Notes: generated from the sequence alone by a model not told the origin. A stretch of DNA of 47,044 nucleotides from Spiro-02 sp964465155 (GCA_964465155.1 CAYXIH010000011.1:1-47044), one strand, 5' to 3'. Shown: positions 31,267-39,768, numbered from the stretch's first letter. A program made the numbers and translations.

Positions 31267-33183
31267 ATGTCCCATACAGTCGTACAGATGTTTGAAGAAA
31301 CTGCCCGCAAGTATCCCGACTTGGAGGCTCAGTGGGCCAAGGATGCCAAGGGAAACTTTATCCCCACCACCTATCGGGGCCTGGTCGCACAGGTGCATGC
31401 CATGGGCGCGGCACTTGTCTCGCTGGGTGTGAAACCCGCTGAACCTGTGGGCTTGATCAGTGACAACCGCCAGCAATGGCTCGTGGCCGACCTTGCCATC
31501 TTGGCTGTCGGTGCCTGCGATGTTCCCCGTGGCAGGGATGCGATGCCCTATGAACTGTCCCATATCCTGGGAGTGACCGACACGCGAGTCTGTTTCTGTG
31601 AGAATGAGGAACAGCTTTCCAAGGTATTGTCGCTGCGCGGACAGCTTCCCAAGCTGGAGCACTTGGTGATCATGGACGACGCGACTGCGTATGACCTTCC
31701 ATCCCTTGGCGCCAGGCATGGGTTGGAGATCCATCTCTTTTGCGACCTGCTCACGGGTGGCAGTGCATTGCTCAGGGATCCCAAGCGTTCCCAGGAGCTC
31801 ACCGACTTGATCGCACGGGGCAAGGGAGACGATACCGCGACGATCATCTTCACCAGTGGAACCACTGGCGATCCCAAGGGGGTGATGCTCTCCCATACGA
31901 ACTTCCTCTACCAGTTGGAGCATCTGCGTTCCCTCATCGACTTCCAGCCTGCCCAGCGCTGGCTCTCGATCCTGCCGGTCTGGCACTCGTTCGAACGTAT
32001 CTTGCAATATGCAGTGCTCTCCTTTGCCTCCACGATTGCCTATTCAAAGCCAATCGGGAAAATCCTGTTGACCGACTTGCAGCGTGTCAGCCCCCACTTC
32101 ATGGGGTCTGTCCCCCGCATCTGGGAGACGGTGCGCGCTGGTGTGTTCCAGTCGATCAAGGGCAAGAGCAAGATCCAGCAGCGTCTGTTTGCCTTCTTCC
32201 TCAAGTGTGCCACTGCCAAGGAGCGTGCAAGTGCCGCTTTCTTTGGCCGCAAGGCGACGTTCAAGAAGGCCCACCGGGTATGGGATGTCCTTGCCAATGC
32301 GATTCCCCTTGCCGTGCTCTCCCCACTGTGTGCATTGGGCAACAAGCTGGTCTTTAGCAAGATCAAGGCAAAGCTGGGGAAGAACTTCATCGCGGGAGTC
32401 AGCGGAGGTGGTTCCATGCCCAAGGGGGTGGACCAGTTCTTCAAGGCTATTGGCGTAACGTTGCTGGATGGGTATGGGCTGACGGAAACTGCCCCCGTCC
32501 TTGCCGTGCGCAGCTTCCGCAAGCCGGTGTCAGGAACAGTCCGGCCTCTGGGGAGCACCCAGATACGAATCGTTGACGAGCAGGGCAATGAACTGCCTCC
32601 AGGCAAGAAGGGGGTCATCCAGGCCAAGGGGCCACAGGTGATGCAAGGCTACTACAAGCGCCCCGATCTTACGGCGAAGATCCTTTCTCCGGACGGGTGG
32701 CTGGATACCGGAGACCTGGGGATGTGGACCCATGACGGTGACTTTTCCATCTGCGGGAGGGCCAAGGATACCATTGTCCTCTCCGGGGGTGAGAACCTCG
32801 AGCCAGTTCCCATCGAGGCAAAGCTCTGCGAGAGCGAGTTCATCGAGCAGGCGGTGGTGGTCGGCCAGGACAAGAAGTACCTGGGGGCTTTGGTCGTGCT
32901 TGCGGTCAAGGGTGTTGAACGGTACCTGAAGGAGCACAATATCCCATACCTCAACAGGGCACACCTGGAGGAGATGGATGAAGTCAAGGCTCTGGTCAAC
33001 CGGGAGATCCAGGAGGCGGTGAGTACCCGCCATGGATTCAAGACCTTCGAGCAGGTGAACAAGTTCGTCATCCTTGAGCGTCCGTTCGAGGTCGGAAACG
33101 AACTGAGTGCCAAGCAGGAGGTGAAGCGTCACCGCATCAATGAGCTGTATGGGGACAAAATCCAGTCCATGTACGCCTCGTAA
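31267..33183 (+). CDS. Long-chain fatty acyl-CoA synthetase, FAA1/FadD15 type (ligase 2)
   Basis: 638 residues, close in length to long-chain acyl-CoA synthetases. Phe-Thr-Ser-Gly-Thr-Thr-Gly-Asp-Pro-Lys-Gly lies near residues 194-204, Gly-Tyr-Gly-Leu-Thr-Glu-Thr-Ala near 402, and the hinge Asp-Thr-Gly-Asp-Leu-Gly with Ile-Cys-Gly-Arg-Ala-Lys-Asp near 480-500. The Trp-His-Ser-Phe-Glu-Arg segment after the P-loop is typical of this branch. It makes long-chain acyl-CoA from free fatty acid, ATP and CoA at the cytoplasmic membrane face. The ribosome site GGAGA precedes the ATG. The strong promoter and inverted repeat upstream suggest tight control, perhaps by acyl-CoA. Confidence 0.88.
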   Translation: MSHTVVQMFEETARKYPDLEAQWAKDAKGNFIPTTYRGLVAQVHAMGAALVSLGVKPAEPVGLISDNRQQWLVADLAILAVGACDVPRGRDAMPYELSHILGVTDTRVCFCENEEQLSKVLSLRGQLPKLEHLVIMDDATAYDLPSLGARHGLEIHLFCDLLTGGSALLRDPKRSQELTDLIARGKGDDTATIIFTSGTTGDPKGVMLSHTNFLYQLEHLRSLIDFQPAQRWLSILPVWHSFERILQYAVLSFASTIAYSKPIGKILLTDLQRVSPHFMGSVPRIWETVRAGVFQSIKGKSKIQQRLFAFFLKCATAKERASAAFFGRKATFKKAHRVWDVLANAIPLAVLSPLCALGNKLVFSKIKAKLGKNFIAGVSGGGSMPKGVDQFFKAIGVTLLDGYGLTETAPVLAVRSFRKPVSGTVRPLGSTQIRIVDEQGNELPPGKKGVIQAKGPQVMQGYYKRPDLTAKILSPDGWLDTGDLGMWTHDGDFSICGRAKDTIVLSGGENLEPVPIEAKLCESEFIEQAVVVGQDKKYLGALVVLAVKGVERYLKEHNIPYLNRAHLEEMDEVKALVNREIQEAVSTRHGFKTFEQVNKFVILERPFEVGNELSAKQEVKRHRINELYGDKIQSMYAS

Positions 33184-33225
33184 GGTACTGGGGTGTCTAC
33201 TGGTACTATAGTAAATTCGTACTAT

Positions 33226-33255
33226 TTCTGACATTGACGTATGTTGATGTCAGAA
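33226..33255. promoter_or_regulatory. 30-bp palindrome upstream of the ArsC-like/WalJ/ligase 3 operon (site L3)
   Basis: Left half TTCTGACATTGACG (33226-33239), 2-bp centre and right half TGTTGATGTCAGAA (33242-33255); 12 of 15 symmetric pairs match. Each half matches the corresponding arm of site L2 at 10 of 14 positions, but the spacer is 2 bp instead of 5. A promoter TTGATG-17-TACATT (33244-33272) overlaps its right half. Confidence 0.5.
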
Positions 33256-33291
33256 TAAAACTTGCATACATTACCATTTTCCCCTATGATG

Positions 33292-33322
33292 CAATGGACG
33301 GTCAATTTGTGGCCGTCCATTG
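33292..33322 (+). other. Leader hairpin before the ArsC-like gene
   Basis: 10-bp perfect stem CAATGGACGG / CCGTCCATTG with an 11-nt loop. It ends 5 nt before the AGAGGTGG ribosome site, so it could affect translation. The in-frame ATG at 33294 lies in the stem and is not taken as a start. Confidence 0.55.
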
Positions 33323-33344
33323 GCAACAGAGGTGGTACAACATA

Positions 33345-33683
33345 TTGATCCAGATCATCGGCACCAAGAAATGCCAGGCTACCAAGGCAGCGATTCGTAC
33401 CTGCAAGGAGCATGGCTGGCAATTCCAATTCGTAGACTTAGGCGAACGCTCCCTCTCAGACGGGGAGTGGAACAATATATTCTCAGTTTTTGACCCAGCT
33501 GACCTGATTGACGCGCAGGGACCATACTATGCGAAGGAAGGGTATGCATGGAAGGAATTCGAAGCTGCTGAGGAACTGCGTGAGCATCCCCAGCTGCTGA
33601 GGACCCCGATCCTCAGATGCAAGGGCCGTTGTGCCCTGGGCAACGACCTTTCGTTCCTCAAGCAATATGGGAGTTGCTCATGA
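33345..33683 (+). CDS. ArsC/Spx/MgsR-family thioredoxin-fold protein
   Basis: 112 residues from a TTG start, the normal length for this family. Ile-Gly-Thr-Lys-Lys-Cys-Gln-Ala-Thr-Lys-Ala-Ala near the N terminus is the ArsC-type active site with a single Cys at position 10 (no Cys-x-x-Cys). Arg-Thr-Pro-Ile-Leu-Arg near residue 88 holds the conserved cis-Pro and Arg. Members are either arsenate reductases or RNA-polymerase-binding regulators; without an ars operon neither can be claimed. TTG 33345 is preferred because AGAGGTGG lies about 10 nt upstream and homology begins there. The stop overlaps the next start as ATGA. Confidence 0.75.
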   Translation: MIQIIGTKKCQATKAAIRTCKEHGWQFQFVDLGERSLSDGEWNNIFSVFDPADLIDAQGPYYAKEGYAWKEFEAAEELREHPQLLRTPILRCKGRCALGNDLSFLKQYGSCS

Positions 33684-34498
33684 TGCGCTATGCTGTATTG
33701 GGTAGCGGTTCGTGTGGCAATTCCTATGCGTTCTATGACGGGAACGAGACTATCTTGGTCGATTGTGGGTTTTCATACCGGGAGCTATGCAGCAGGCTGC
33801 AGGGATTCGACATCCCCCCGCAGTCGGTGCGTGCACTCTTTCTGACGCACCTGCACCCCGACCATGGCTGTGGAGCCGGTGTCTTCGCACGCAAGACGGG
33901 GATGCCCGTCTACATGAGCACGCGTGCCTACCAGACTGAGACACGGGTGTGCGCCAAGCTCAATATCCCCATGGAATGCCTGCGCATCGTCCAGCCCCTG
34001 AGCGTCCATGAGGAGGGACCGTTCTCCCTGTTCGGTTTCTCCACGACGCATGACAGCGCCGGCTCCATGGGTTGGTCGGTCTCATGCGGTTCCCACAAGT
34101 TCCTGGTCCTCACCGACACGGGTTCCTACAACGACTCGATGGTCACGTTCGCACGTGATTCCGAGGTCTTGTTCCTCGAGTCCAACTATGACAGCGAGAT
34201 GCTCAGGAGCGGACCCTATCCATACCCGCTGAAGGCGCGCATCGCAGGGGAGTGGGGCCATTTGTCAAACGACCAGGCGTTCGAGTTCCTCCAGAAAGTC
34301 GGTATGGTGGCCCTTGACGCCAGCGTACAGCCTCGTTTGGAGATAGCCGAACCGGCATGCAAACACGTATATTTCATACATCTCTCGGACGAAAACAATG
34401 ACCCGTCCGTCGTCAACAGCGTTGCCCGGTCCTACCACTGGAATGGTGAGTATACCATCTGTGAGCGGGGCAGGGGATATGTCGGAGAGTTGTGTTGA
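33680..34498 (+). CDS. WalJ/YycJ-like MBL-fold metallo-hydrolase
   Basis: 272 residues of the metallo-beta-lactamase fold. It opens with Val-Leu-Gly-Ser-Gly-Ser-Cys-Gly-Asn-Ser, the YycJ signature, then Leu-Val-Asp-Cys-Gly-Phe-Ser and the metal-binding Thr-His-Leu-His-Pro-Asp-His near residue 56. Thr-Asp-Thr-Gly and a late Ile-His-Leu-Ser supply the remaining ligands. YycJ-like proteins are nuclease-like hydrolases linked to genome maintenance and cell-wall signalling. ATG 33680 overlaps the preceding stop by ATGA and follows GGGAG by 6 nt. The third acyl-CoA ligase starts 22 nt downstream. Confidence 0.88.
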   Translation: MMRYAVLGSGSCGNSYAFYDGNETILVDCGFSYRELCSRLQGFDIPPQSVRALFLTHLHPDHGCGAGVFARKTGMPVYMSTRAYQTETRVCAKLNIPMECLRIVQPLSVHEEGPFSLFGFSTTHDSAGSMGWSVSCGSHKFLVLTDTGSYNDSMVTFARDSEVLFLESNYDSEMLRSGPYPYPLKARIAGEWGHLSNDQAFEFLQKVGMVALDASVQPRLEIAEPACKHVYFIHLSDENNDPSVVNSVARSYHWNGEYTICERGRGYVGELC

Positions 34499-34520
34499 AC
34501 AGTAATTCAGGAGTAGTCCA

Positions 34521-36341
34521 ATGAGTAAGAAAGAAGCAGCACCAAAGCTGGTGAACCCAAAGAAGATCAAGCGCCCCGACGGCTTGAAGATGCTCCAAGT
34601 CGATGCATTCACCATGCGTGCGTTGGTAGATTGTGATGCAGCCAAGTTTGGCAAGCGCAATGCCCTGAAGATGTATGGACAGGATGAGAGTGCTGTTACC
34701 TATGCAAAGATGAAGCAGATGTCCGACTCTTTCTCCACGGTCTTGATCCAGATGGGGTTTGAGAGCGGTGACAAGATCGCTATCCTGGGAGAGAGCTGCG
34801 TCAACTGGATGATCTCCTATTTTGGCATTACCTGCTGCCGTTGCGTGGCCGTTCCCATCCTTCCCGACTTCTCGGGCAAGGAAGTGGTCCAGATCCTTAC
34901 CCACAGTGGGGCAAAGGGTGTGGTCGTAGCCAACAAGCACTTTGAGAAATGCATTCCGTTCCTCGCTGACCCCGACAAGTGCCTCATCCGCATGGAGGAC
35001 CTGTTCCATATCCCATCCCCTATCTCCGGACAGCTGACCGACATGGTCCAGTTTGCCAATGCCCCTGGACGGGACATGACCCGCATCAGATTGGACCGCA
35101 AGCAGGCAGCGGCTTTGCAGCAGCGTGCCCCGCTGGAAGAGGACATGGCGTCGTTGATCTACACCAGCGGGACAACCGGCAGCCCAAAGGGAGTCATGCT
35201 GACGCACAAGAACATCGTCTGGAATGCCGATACATGCACCGAGCGGTATGTGAAGATCAAGCCGGGCAACCGTGCCCTGTCGATCCTGCCCCTCAGCCAT
35301 GTCTATGAGTTCACGATCGGCAACATCCTCTCGCTGCTGATGGGCATGGAGATCACCTACCTGGGCAAGACTCCTGCACCGTCAATCCTCATTCCTGCAC
35401 TGAAGAAGGTACGCCCCCATATCATACAGACCGTTCCTCTTTTGATAGAGAAGGTCTACCGCAGTGCGGTCGTGCCCAAGCTCAAGGGAAACCCGAAGAT
35501 GGCGAAGCTGATGCGCCACGGCCTGACGCGCCGGTTTATCAGCCGTGTCATTGGAAGGAAGCTCAAGCTGACGTTTGGTGCCCGCTTGAAGTTCTTCGGC
35601 ATCGGCGGAGCTCCCTTGGACCCAGAAGTCGAGCACTTCCTCCATGACGCCAAGTTCCCCTATGCCATTGGCTATGGGCTGACGGAGACTTCCCCGATGG
35701 TAGCGGGGTGTCCCCCCAAGCGCCAGCCGCTGGGGCATATCGGCAAGGTCGTGCCGCAGGAGCATGTGCGCCTGGTCAACAAGAACCCGGAGACGGGTGT
35801 CGGTGAGATCGAGGTGAAAGGTCCCAACGTAATGATGGGCTACTATGAGAACGAGCAGCTGACCAATGAGGTATTCACCGCTGACGGCTACTTCCGCACT
35901 GGTGACCTGGGAGCCTTCGACCGGAAGGGGAACCTGGCGATCAAGGGCCGTACCAAGACCATGATCCTGGGACCCGGTGGCGAGAACATCTACCCCGAGC
36001 TGATCGAGAGTGTGATCAACAACCAGGATTTCGTACAGGAGAGCCTGGTGGTTCCCTCCGATGGCGGGTTGCTTGCCATGGTGAAGCTGGACCTTGAGAG
36101 CTTTGCCCAGAAGATGAGCCTCAATATCAACGATGCAAAGACCGAGGCTGCAAAGTACATCGCCAAGTTGCGTGAGGACGTGAACAAGGAGTTGTCCAAC
36201 TCAAGCAAGCTGCAGGATGCAACGTTGCAGGAGGAGCCGTTCCAGCGGACCCCGACTCAGAAGATCAAGCGTTTCCTCTATGACCAGAGCAGGCGCAAGG
36301 AGAAGGAAAACCACAAGGCCGATCCTTCGGACAAGAAATGA
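34521..36341 (+). CDS. AMP-dependent fatty acyl-CoA/acyl-ACP synthetase (ligase 3)
   Basis: 606 residues, adenylate-forming ANL superfamily. Tyr-Thr-Ser-Gly-Thr-Thr-Gly-Ser-Pro-Lys-Gly lies near 214-224, Gly-Tyr-Gly-Leu-Thr-Glu-Thr-Ser near 387, and Arg-Thr-Gly-Asp-Leu-Gly with Ile-Lys-Gly-Arg-Thr-Lys near 458-477. The C terminus ends Lys-Ile-Lys-Arg-Phe-Leu-Tyr followed by a very basic and acidic tail. It resembles ligase 1 more than ligase 2 in size and in the Lys-rich N terminus (both begin Met-Ser-Lys-Lys). GGAG precedes the ATG. It is the last gene of the ArsC-like/WalJ operon. Substrate unknown; long-chain fatty acid is the default guess. Confidence 0.86.
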   Translation: MSKKEAAPKLVNPKKIKRPDGLKMLQVDAFTMRALVDCDAAKFGKRNALKMYGQDESAVTYAKMKQMSDSFSTVLIQMGFESGDKIAILGESCVNWMISYFGITCCRCVAVPILPDFSGKEVVQILTHSGAKGVVVANKHFEKCIPFLADPDKCLIRMEDLFHIPSPISGQLTDMVQFANAPGRDMTRIRLDRKQAAALQQRAPLEEDMASLIYTSGTTGSPKGVMLTHKNIVWNADTCTERYVKIKPGNRALSILPLSHVYEFTIGNILSLLMGMEITYLGKTPAPSILIPALKKVRPHIIQTVPLLIEKVYRSAVVPKLKGNPKMAKLMRHGLTRRFISRVIGRKLKLTFGARLKFFGIGGAPLDPEVEHFLHDAKFPYAIGYGLTETSPMVAGCPPKRQPLGHIGKVVPQEHVRLVNKNPETGVGEIEVKGPNVMMGYYENEQLTNEVFTADGYFRTGDLGAFDRKGNLAIKGRTKTMILGPGGENIYPELIESVINNQDFVQESLVVPSDGGLLAMVKLDLESFAQKMSLNINDAKTEAAKYIAKLREDVNKELSNSSKLQDATLQEEPFQRTPTQKIKRFLYDQSRRKEKENHKADPSDKK

Positions 36342-36383
36342 CAGTGTCAGTGGCGGGGGCAAGATGCTTCCCGGCACTGTTGT

Positions 36384-36429
36384 ATTCACCCTCCAAGGGT
36401 TGTCCCCTGCAAGGTGAATGTGTTATAAG
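36384..36429 (+). promoter_or_regulatory. DAHP synthase promoter with a nested inverted repeat
   Basis: TTGTCC (36400-36405), an 18-bp spacer and TATAAG (36424-36429). Arms ATTCACC (36384-36390) and GGTGAAT (36413-36419), with a nested AGGG/CCCT, enclose the -35 box and could be an operator or the end hairpin of the preceding operon. Confidence 0.5.
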
Positions 36430-36452
36430 ACTGGATATCCGAGGCACAATAC

Positions 36453-37532
36453 ATGCAACAGAATTATGACGTCAGGATCAAGAAGATTGATCCGTTGGTT
36501 ACTCCCGCTACGCTGGAGCACAAATACCCCGTATCCGAGGAAGTGGCCCTGTCGATCGCCAAGTCCAGGGAAACCGTCAACGCAATCATCAAGGGGACCG
36601 ACCCGCGCCTGCTGGCCATCGTCGGACCTTGCTCCATCCATGACCACAACGGCGCAGTCGACTATGCATCGCGCCTTCGCGAGCTGTCGGATGAAGTCAA
36701 GGACGAGATGTTCGTCGTCATGCGCACCTATTTCGAGAAGCCCCGTACGATCTTGGGGTGGAAGGGGTTTATCCTCGATCCCAAGATGGATGGTTCATAT
36801 GATATCGGCCTGGGCCTTGAGCAGGCCCGCTCGTTGCTGCTGGAGATCACCTCGATGGGTCTTCCCGTCGGATGCGAGGTGCTCGACCCATTCGTCCCCC
36901 AGTATATCGACGAGCTGATGAGCTGGTCCTCCATCGGGGCCCGCACCACCGAGAGCCAGACACACCGCAACCTTGCAAGTGGTTTGTCGGTGGCAGTCGG
37001 TTTCAAGAACAGCACCAGCGGTGACCTCACCAACGCCATCAACGCAGTCAAGTCGGCGGCATCCCCCGCTTCGTTCATTGGTATCGACAAGGATGGACGC
37101 AACGTGATCCTCCGGACTACCGGTAACGATTGCTGCCACCTGATCCTCCGCGGGGGCGACCAGAGCCCCAACTACTACGAGGATGATGTGGAGCTTGCCC
37201 GTCAGAAAATGGTCGATGCAGGGCTGACCCCAGCGATCATCATCGACTGCAGCCATGGAAACTCACGAAAGAATCCGGAACGGCAGAAGCGTGTCCTCCG
37301 TTCTGTGGTCGACCAGCGGGTCTGGGGCGAATCCTCGATCAAGGGGTTCATGTTGGAAAGCAACCTCTTCGGAGGGAGCCAGCGGATCCCCGAGGACAGC
37401 TCGTGCCTGAAGTATGGTGTGTCGGTGACCGACGCCTGCCTGGGGTGGGATGATACACGCAAGACGTTGCTCAATGCCTGCGACCTGCTGCGGCGTGCCC
37501 GCCTGGATGCAGGTATGCATATCAGGCTCTGA
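36453..37532 (+). CDS. aroF: 3-deoxy-7-phosphoheptulonate (DAHP) synthase, class I
   Basis: 359 residues, the length of class I-alpha enzymes (AroF/G/H). Val-Gly-Pro-Cys-Ser-Ile-His-Asp near residue 55 carries the metal-binding Cys, Glu-Lys-Pro-Arg-Thr-Ile-Leu-Gly-Trp-Lys-Gly near 92-102 binds phosphoenolpyruvate, and Ile-Asp-Cys-Ser-His-Gly-Asn near 266 gives the His ligand. It condenses PEP and erythrose-4-phosphate as the first step of aromatic amino acid synthesis. Which isozyme, and thus which amino acid inhibits it, cannot be judged; the symbol is generic. GAGG lies about 10 nt before the ATG. Confidence 0.93.
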   Translation: MQQNYDVRIKKIDPLVTPATLEHKYPVSEEVALSIAKSRETVNAIIKGTDPRLLAIVGPCSIHDHNGAVDYASRLRELSDEVKDEMFVVMRTYFEKPRTILGWKGFILDPKMDGSYDIGLGLEQARSLLLEITSMGLPVGCEVLDPFVPQYIDELMSWSSIGARTTESQTHRNLASGLSVAVGFKNSTSGDLTNAINAVKSAASPASFIGIDKDGRNVILRTTGNDCCHLILRGGDQSPNYYEDDVELARQKMVDAGLTPAIIIDCSHGNSRKNPERQKRVLRSVVDQRVWGESSIKGFMLESNLFGGSQRIPEDSSCLKYGVSVTDACLGWDDTRKTLLNACDLLRRARLDAGMHIRL

Positions 37533-37535
37533 TTT

Positions 37536-37561
37536 CCGTTGCCCTTGCCAATGGGCAACGG
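37536..37561 (+). terminator. Hairpin between DAHP synthase and the DJ-1 gene
   Basis: 9-bp perfect stem CCGTTGCCC / GGGCAACGG with an 8-nt loop, 4 nt after the stop. There is no T-run, and it lies 12 nt before the AGGAGG of the next gene, so it may act as a leader structure. Confidence 0.5.
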
Positions 37562-37585
37562 TACCTTGTGACCAGGAGGAACATG

Positions 37586-38134
37586 ATGGATGCACCTACG
37601 GTGCTGGTTGCCTTTGCACCAGGATTTGAAGAGATTGAGGCGTTTGTACCCGTTGACCTTCTTAGGAGAGCGGGAGCAGAAGTGACTACGGCTGGAGTCG
37701 GTTCCCAGCAGGTGACTTCCAGCCATGGAGTGACGGTTGTCTGCGACACCGAGATATCCCAGGCGCCTGTGAAGTTCGATTGCGTCGTCTGTCCCGGCGG
37801 AATGCCTGGGTCTGTGAACCTTGCCCATAGCTGGCCGGTGATGCAGCGTCTGGTGGCCGCTTCCGAGCAAGGCTTGGTCTGCGCCATCTGCGCAGCCCCT
37901 GCGGTTGTCCTTGGCCCTGCCGGGCTACTGGATGGGCACAAGGCTGTCTGTTACCCCGGCATGGAGTCCAGCTGTCCCACGGTACAGTTCTCGGATGAGC
38001 CGGTGATGGTCGACGGCAATGTCATTACCGCACGTGGTGCCGGTTGCGCCATGGAGTTTGCACTTGCGATCGTCTCCAAGCTCTTTGGGCAGGAGAAAGC
38101 TGACGAGATAGCGCGCAACATCGTGCTGCGCTAG
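37586..38134 (+). CDS. DJ-1/PfpI-family protein, YajL-like
   Basis: 182 residues, one flavodoxin-like DJ-1 domain. Gly-Phe-Glu-Glu-Ile-Glu near residue 12 gives the conserved Glu of the active site, and Ala-Ile-Cys-Ala-Ala-Pro near 99-104 carries the nucleophilic Cys on its strained elbow. Cys-Pro-Gly-Gly-Met-Pro-Gly is also typical. YajL-type proteins protect against oxidative or glyoxal damage. Two adjacent ATGs (37583 and 37586) follow AGGAGGA; the second has the better spacing of 6 nt. A terminator follows at 38149. Confidence 0.9.
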   Translation: MDAPTVLVAFAPGFEEIEAFVPVDLLRRAGAEVTTAGVGSQQVTSSHGVTVVCDTEISQAPVKFDCVVCPGGMPGSVNLAHSWPVMQRLVAASEQGLVCAICAAPAVVLGPAGLLDGHKAVCYPGMESSCPTVQFSDEPVMVDGNVITARGAGCAMEFALAIVSKLFGQEKADEIARNIVLR

Positions 38135-38148
38135 ATATTGATATCCAT

Positions 38149-38177
38149 GGGGAGACACGACGTTTCCCCTTTTTTTT
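38149..38177 (+). terminator. Rho-independent terminator in front of the DUF1846 gene
   Basis: Stem GGGGA (38149-38153) / TCCCC (38165-38169) followed by eight T (38170-38177). It ends only 15 nt before the next GTG start and touches its ribosome site, so readthrough or an attenuation role should be considered. Confidence 0.75.
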
Positions 38178-38192
38178 GGGAAGGTGGTTATT

Positions 38193-39707
38193 GTGAGGAT
38201 TGGATTTGACAACGACAAATATCTTGAGGAACAGAAAGCGCACATCCTCGAGCGGATGCAGCAGTGCGAAGGGAAGCTCTACTTGGAATGTGGTGGCAAG
38301 TTGCTCTATGACTACCATGCGGCACGCGTCCTCCCCGGGTTCGACCCCAACGTCAAGATGCGAGTCTTCCAGTCGTTCCGAGACCAAATAGATGTGATCA
38401 TCTGCATCCATGCCGGCGATATCGAGCGGCGCAAGATGCGCAGTGATTTTGGCATCACCTACGACACTGACGTGTTCAAGATGATCGACGACTTCGCCTC
38501 CTGGGGCCTGACCGTCAGCCGTGTCGTGATCACCCGTTTCGATGGTGAGCCGGTAGTCCTCCAGTTCAAGGACCGCCTGGAGAGGCGGGGGATCAAGGTG
38601 TATCTGCATGCCGCAACCCGTGGGTATCCCAACGATGTCGACAGGATCGTCAGCGATGAAGGATATGGGGCCAACCCCTATATCGAGACCGAGCGTCCGG
38701 TTGTCATCGTCACCGCACCAGGGCCTGGCAGTGGCAAGCTTGCCACCTGCCTCTCGCAGATGTACCATGACTCGCGTGCAGGACGCCCCAGCGGATATGC
38801 AAAGTTCGAGACGTTCCCCATCTGGAACCTTCCCATCGACCATCCTGTGAACATTGCCTATGAGGCTGCCACGGCGGACATCGGTGACATCAACATGATC
38901 GACCACTTCCATCTCAGTGCCTATGGGGTGCCCACCGTCAACTATAGCCGTGACCTGGAAGCATACCCGTTGCTCAAGAGAATCCTGGAGAAGATCACCG
39001 GCAAGGAGTGCGTCTACAAGTCTCCCACCGACATGGGTGTCAACCGTTGTGGGTTTGGCATCATCGATGACGAGGCTGTGCGTGAGGCAGGACGCCAGGA
39101 GATCATCAGGCGCTACTTCCGTGCAGTATGTGAATATGCACAGGGCATCGGGTCGGAGGAGTCAGTCCACCGGAGCAAAGTCATCATGGAGGCTGCCCAG
39201 CTGACTCCTACGATGCGCCCGGTCGTGCCTGCCGCCACCGAAGCATTGGCATATGCCATCGAGCACAACAAGGGCAACCATGGCATCACGTGTGCCGCGG
39301 CAATGGAGCTTGCCGATGGACAGATCGTCACCGCCTGGAACTCCCAGCTGATGCATGCCTCTTCTGCCTTGATCCTTAATGCCCTGAAGCATGTTGCGAA
39401 GATTCCCCAGAACATCGACCTGATTCCCAAGGCGATCATCAGCTCCATCACCACCATGAAGCGTGATGTGCTCCAAGGCAGGGGCGTCTCGCTGAACTTG
39501 GACGAGATGTTGATTTGCCTGGCGATGAGCGCCACGATCAACCCCACTGCACAAGCTGCCTTGGAGGCATTGCCCCAGCTGCGTGGTTGTGAGGCCCACA
39601 TGTCCCACATTCCTTCTTCTGGGGATTCTACGGGTTTGCGCAAGTTGAAGATCAACGTTACCAGCGAACCGAAGTTCCCAACCAGCAACCTCTACAATCC
39701 AGCATGA
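38193..39707 (+). CDS. DUF1846 family protein
   Basis: 504 residues, full length for DUF1846. It begins Arg-Ile-Gly-Phe-Asp-Asn-Asp-Lys-Tyr and contains Gly-Gly-Lys-Leu-Leu-Tyr-Asp-Tyr-His-Ala-Ala-Arg-Val-Leu-Pro-Gly-Phe, the hallmark of the family. Thr-Ala-Pro-Gly-Pro-Gly-Ser-Gly-Lys near residue 175 is a P-loop-like nucleotide site. The function is not established to my knowledge; the P-loop suggests ATP binding. GTG 38193 is chosen because the family starts there and GGAAGG lies 8 nt upstream; GTG 38184 would overlap the ribosome site. A terminator separates it from the DJ-1 gene, and no own promoter is visible in the 58-bp gap. Confidence 0.92.
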   Translation: MRIGFDNDKYLEEQKAHILERMQQCEGKLYLECGGKLLYDYHAARVLPGFDPNVKMRVFQSFRDQIDVIICIHAGDIERRKMRSDFGITYDTDVFKMIDDFASWGLTVSRVVITRFDGEPVVLQFKDRLERRGIKVYLHAATRGYPNDVDRIVSDEGYGANPYIETERPVVIVTAPGPGSGKLATCLSQMYHDSRAGRPSGYAKFETFPIWNLPIDHPVNIAYEAATADIGDINMIDHFHLSAYGVPTVNYSRDLEAYPLLKRILEKITGKECVYKSPTDMGVNRCGFGIIDDEAVREAGRQEIIRRYFRAVCEYAQGIGSEESVHRSKVIMEAAQLTPTMRPVVPAATEALAYAIEHNKGNHGITCAAAMELADGQIVTAWNSQLMHASSALILNALKHVAKIPQNIDLIPKAIISSITTMKRDVLQGRGVSLNLDEMLICLAMSATINPTAQAALEALPQLRGCEAHMSHIPSSGDSTGLRKLKINVTSEPKFPTSNLYNPA

Positions 39708-39715
39708 CCAACAAC

Positions 39716-39746
39716 AAGACGGGGACCGCATCGCGGTCCCCATCTT
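39716..39746. terminator. Bidirectional terminator between DUF1846 and cvpA
   Basis: Stem GGGGACCGC / GCGGTCCCC (39721-39729, 39733-39741), extended by AAGA/TCTT after one mismatch. It serves convergent genes; the minus-strand exit is T-rich (CTTGTTGTTG). Confidence 0.7.
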
Positions 39747-39768
39747 GTTCATGCAGTTCGGATACTCC

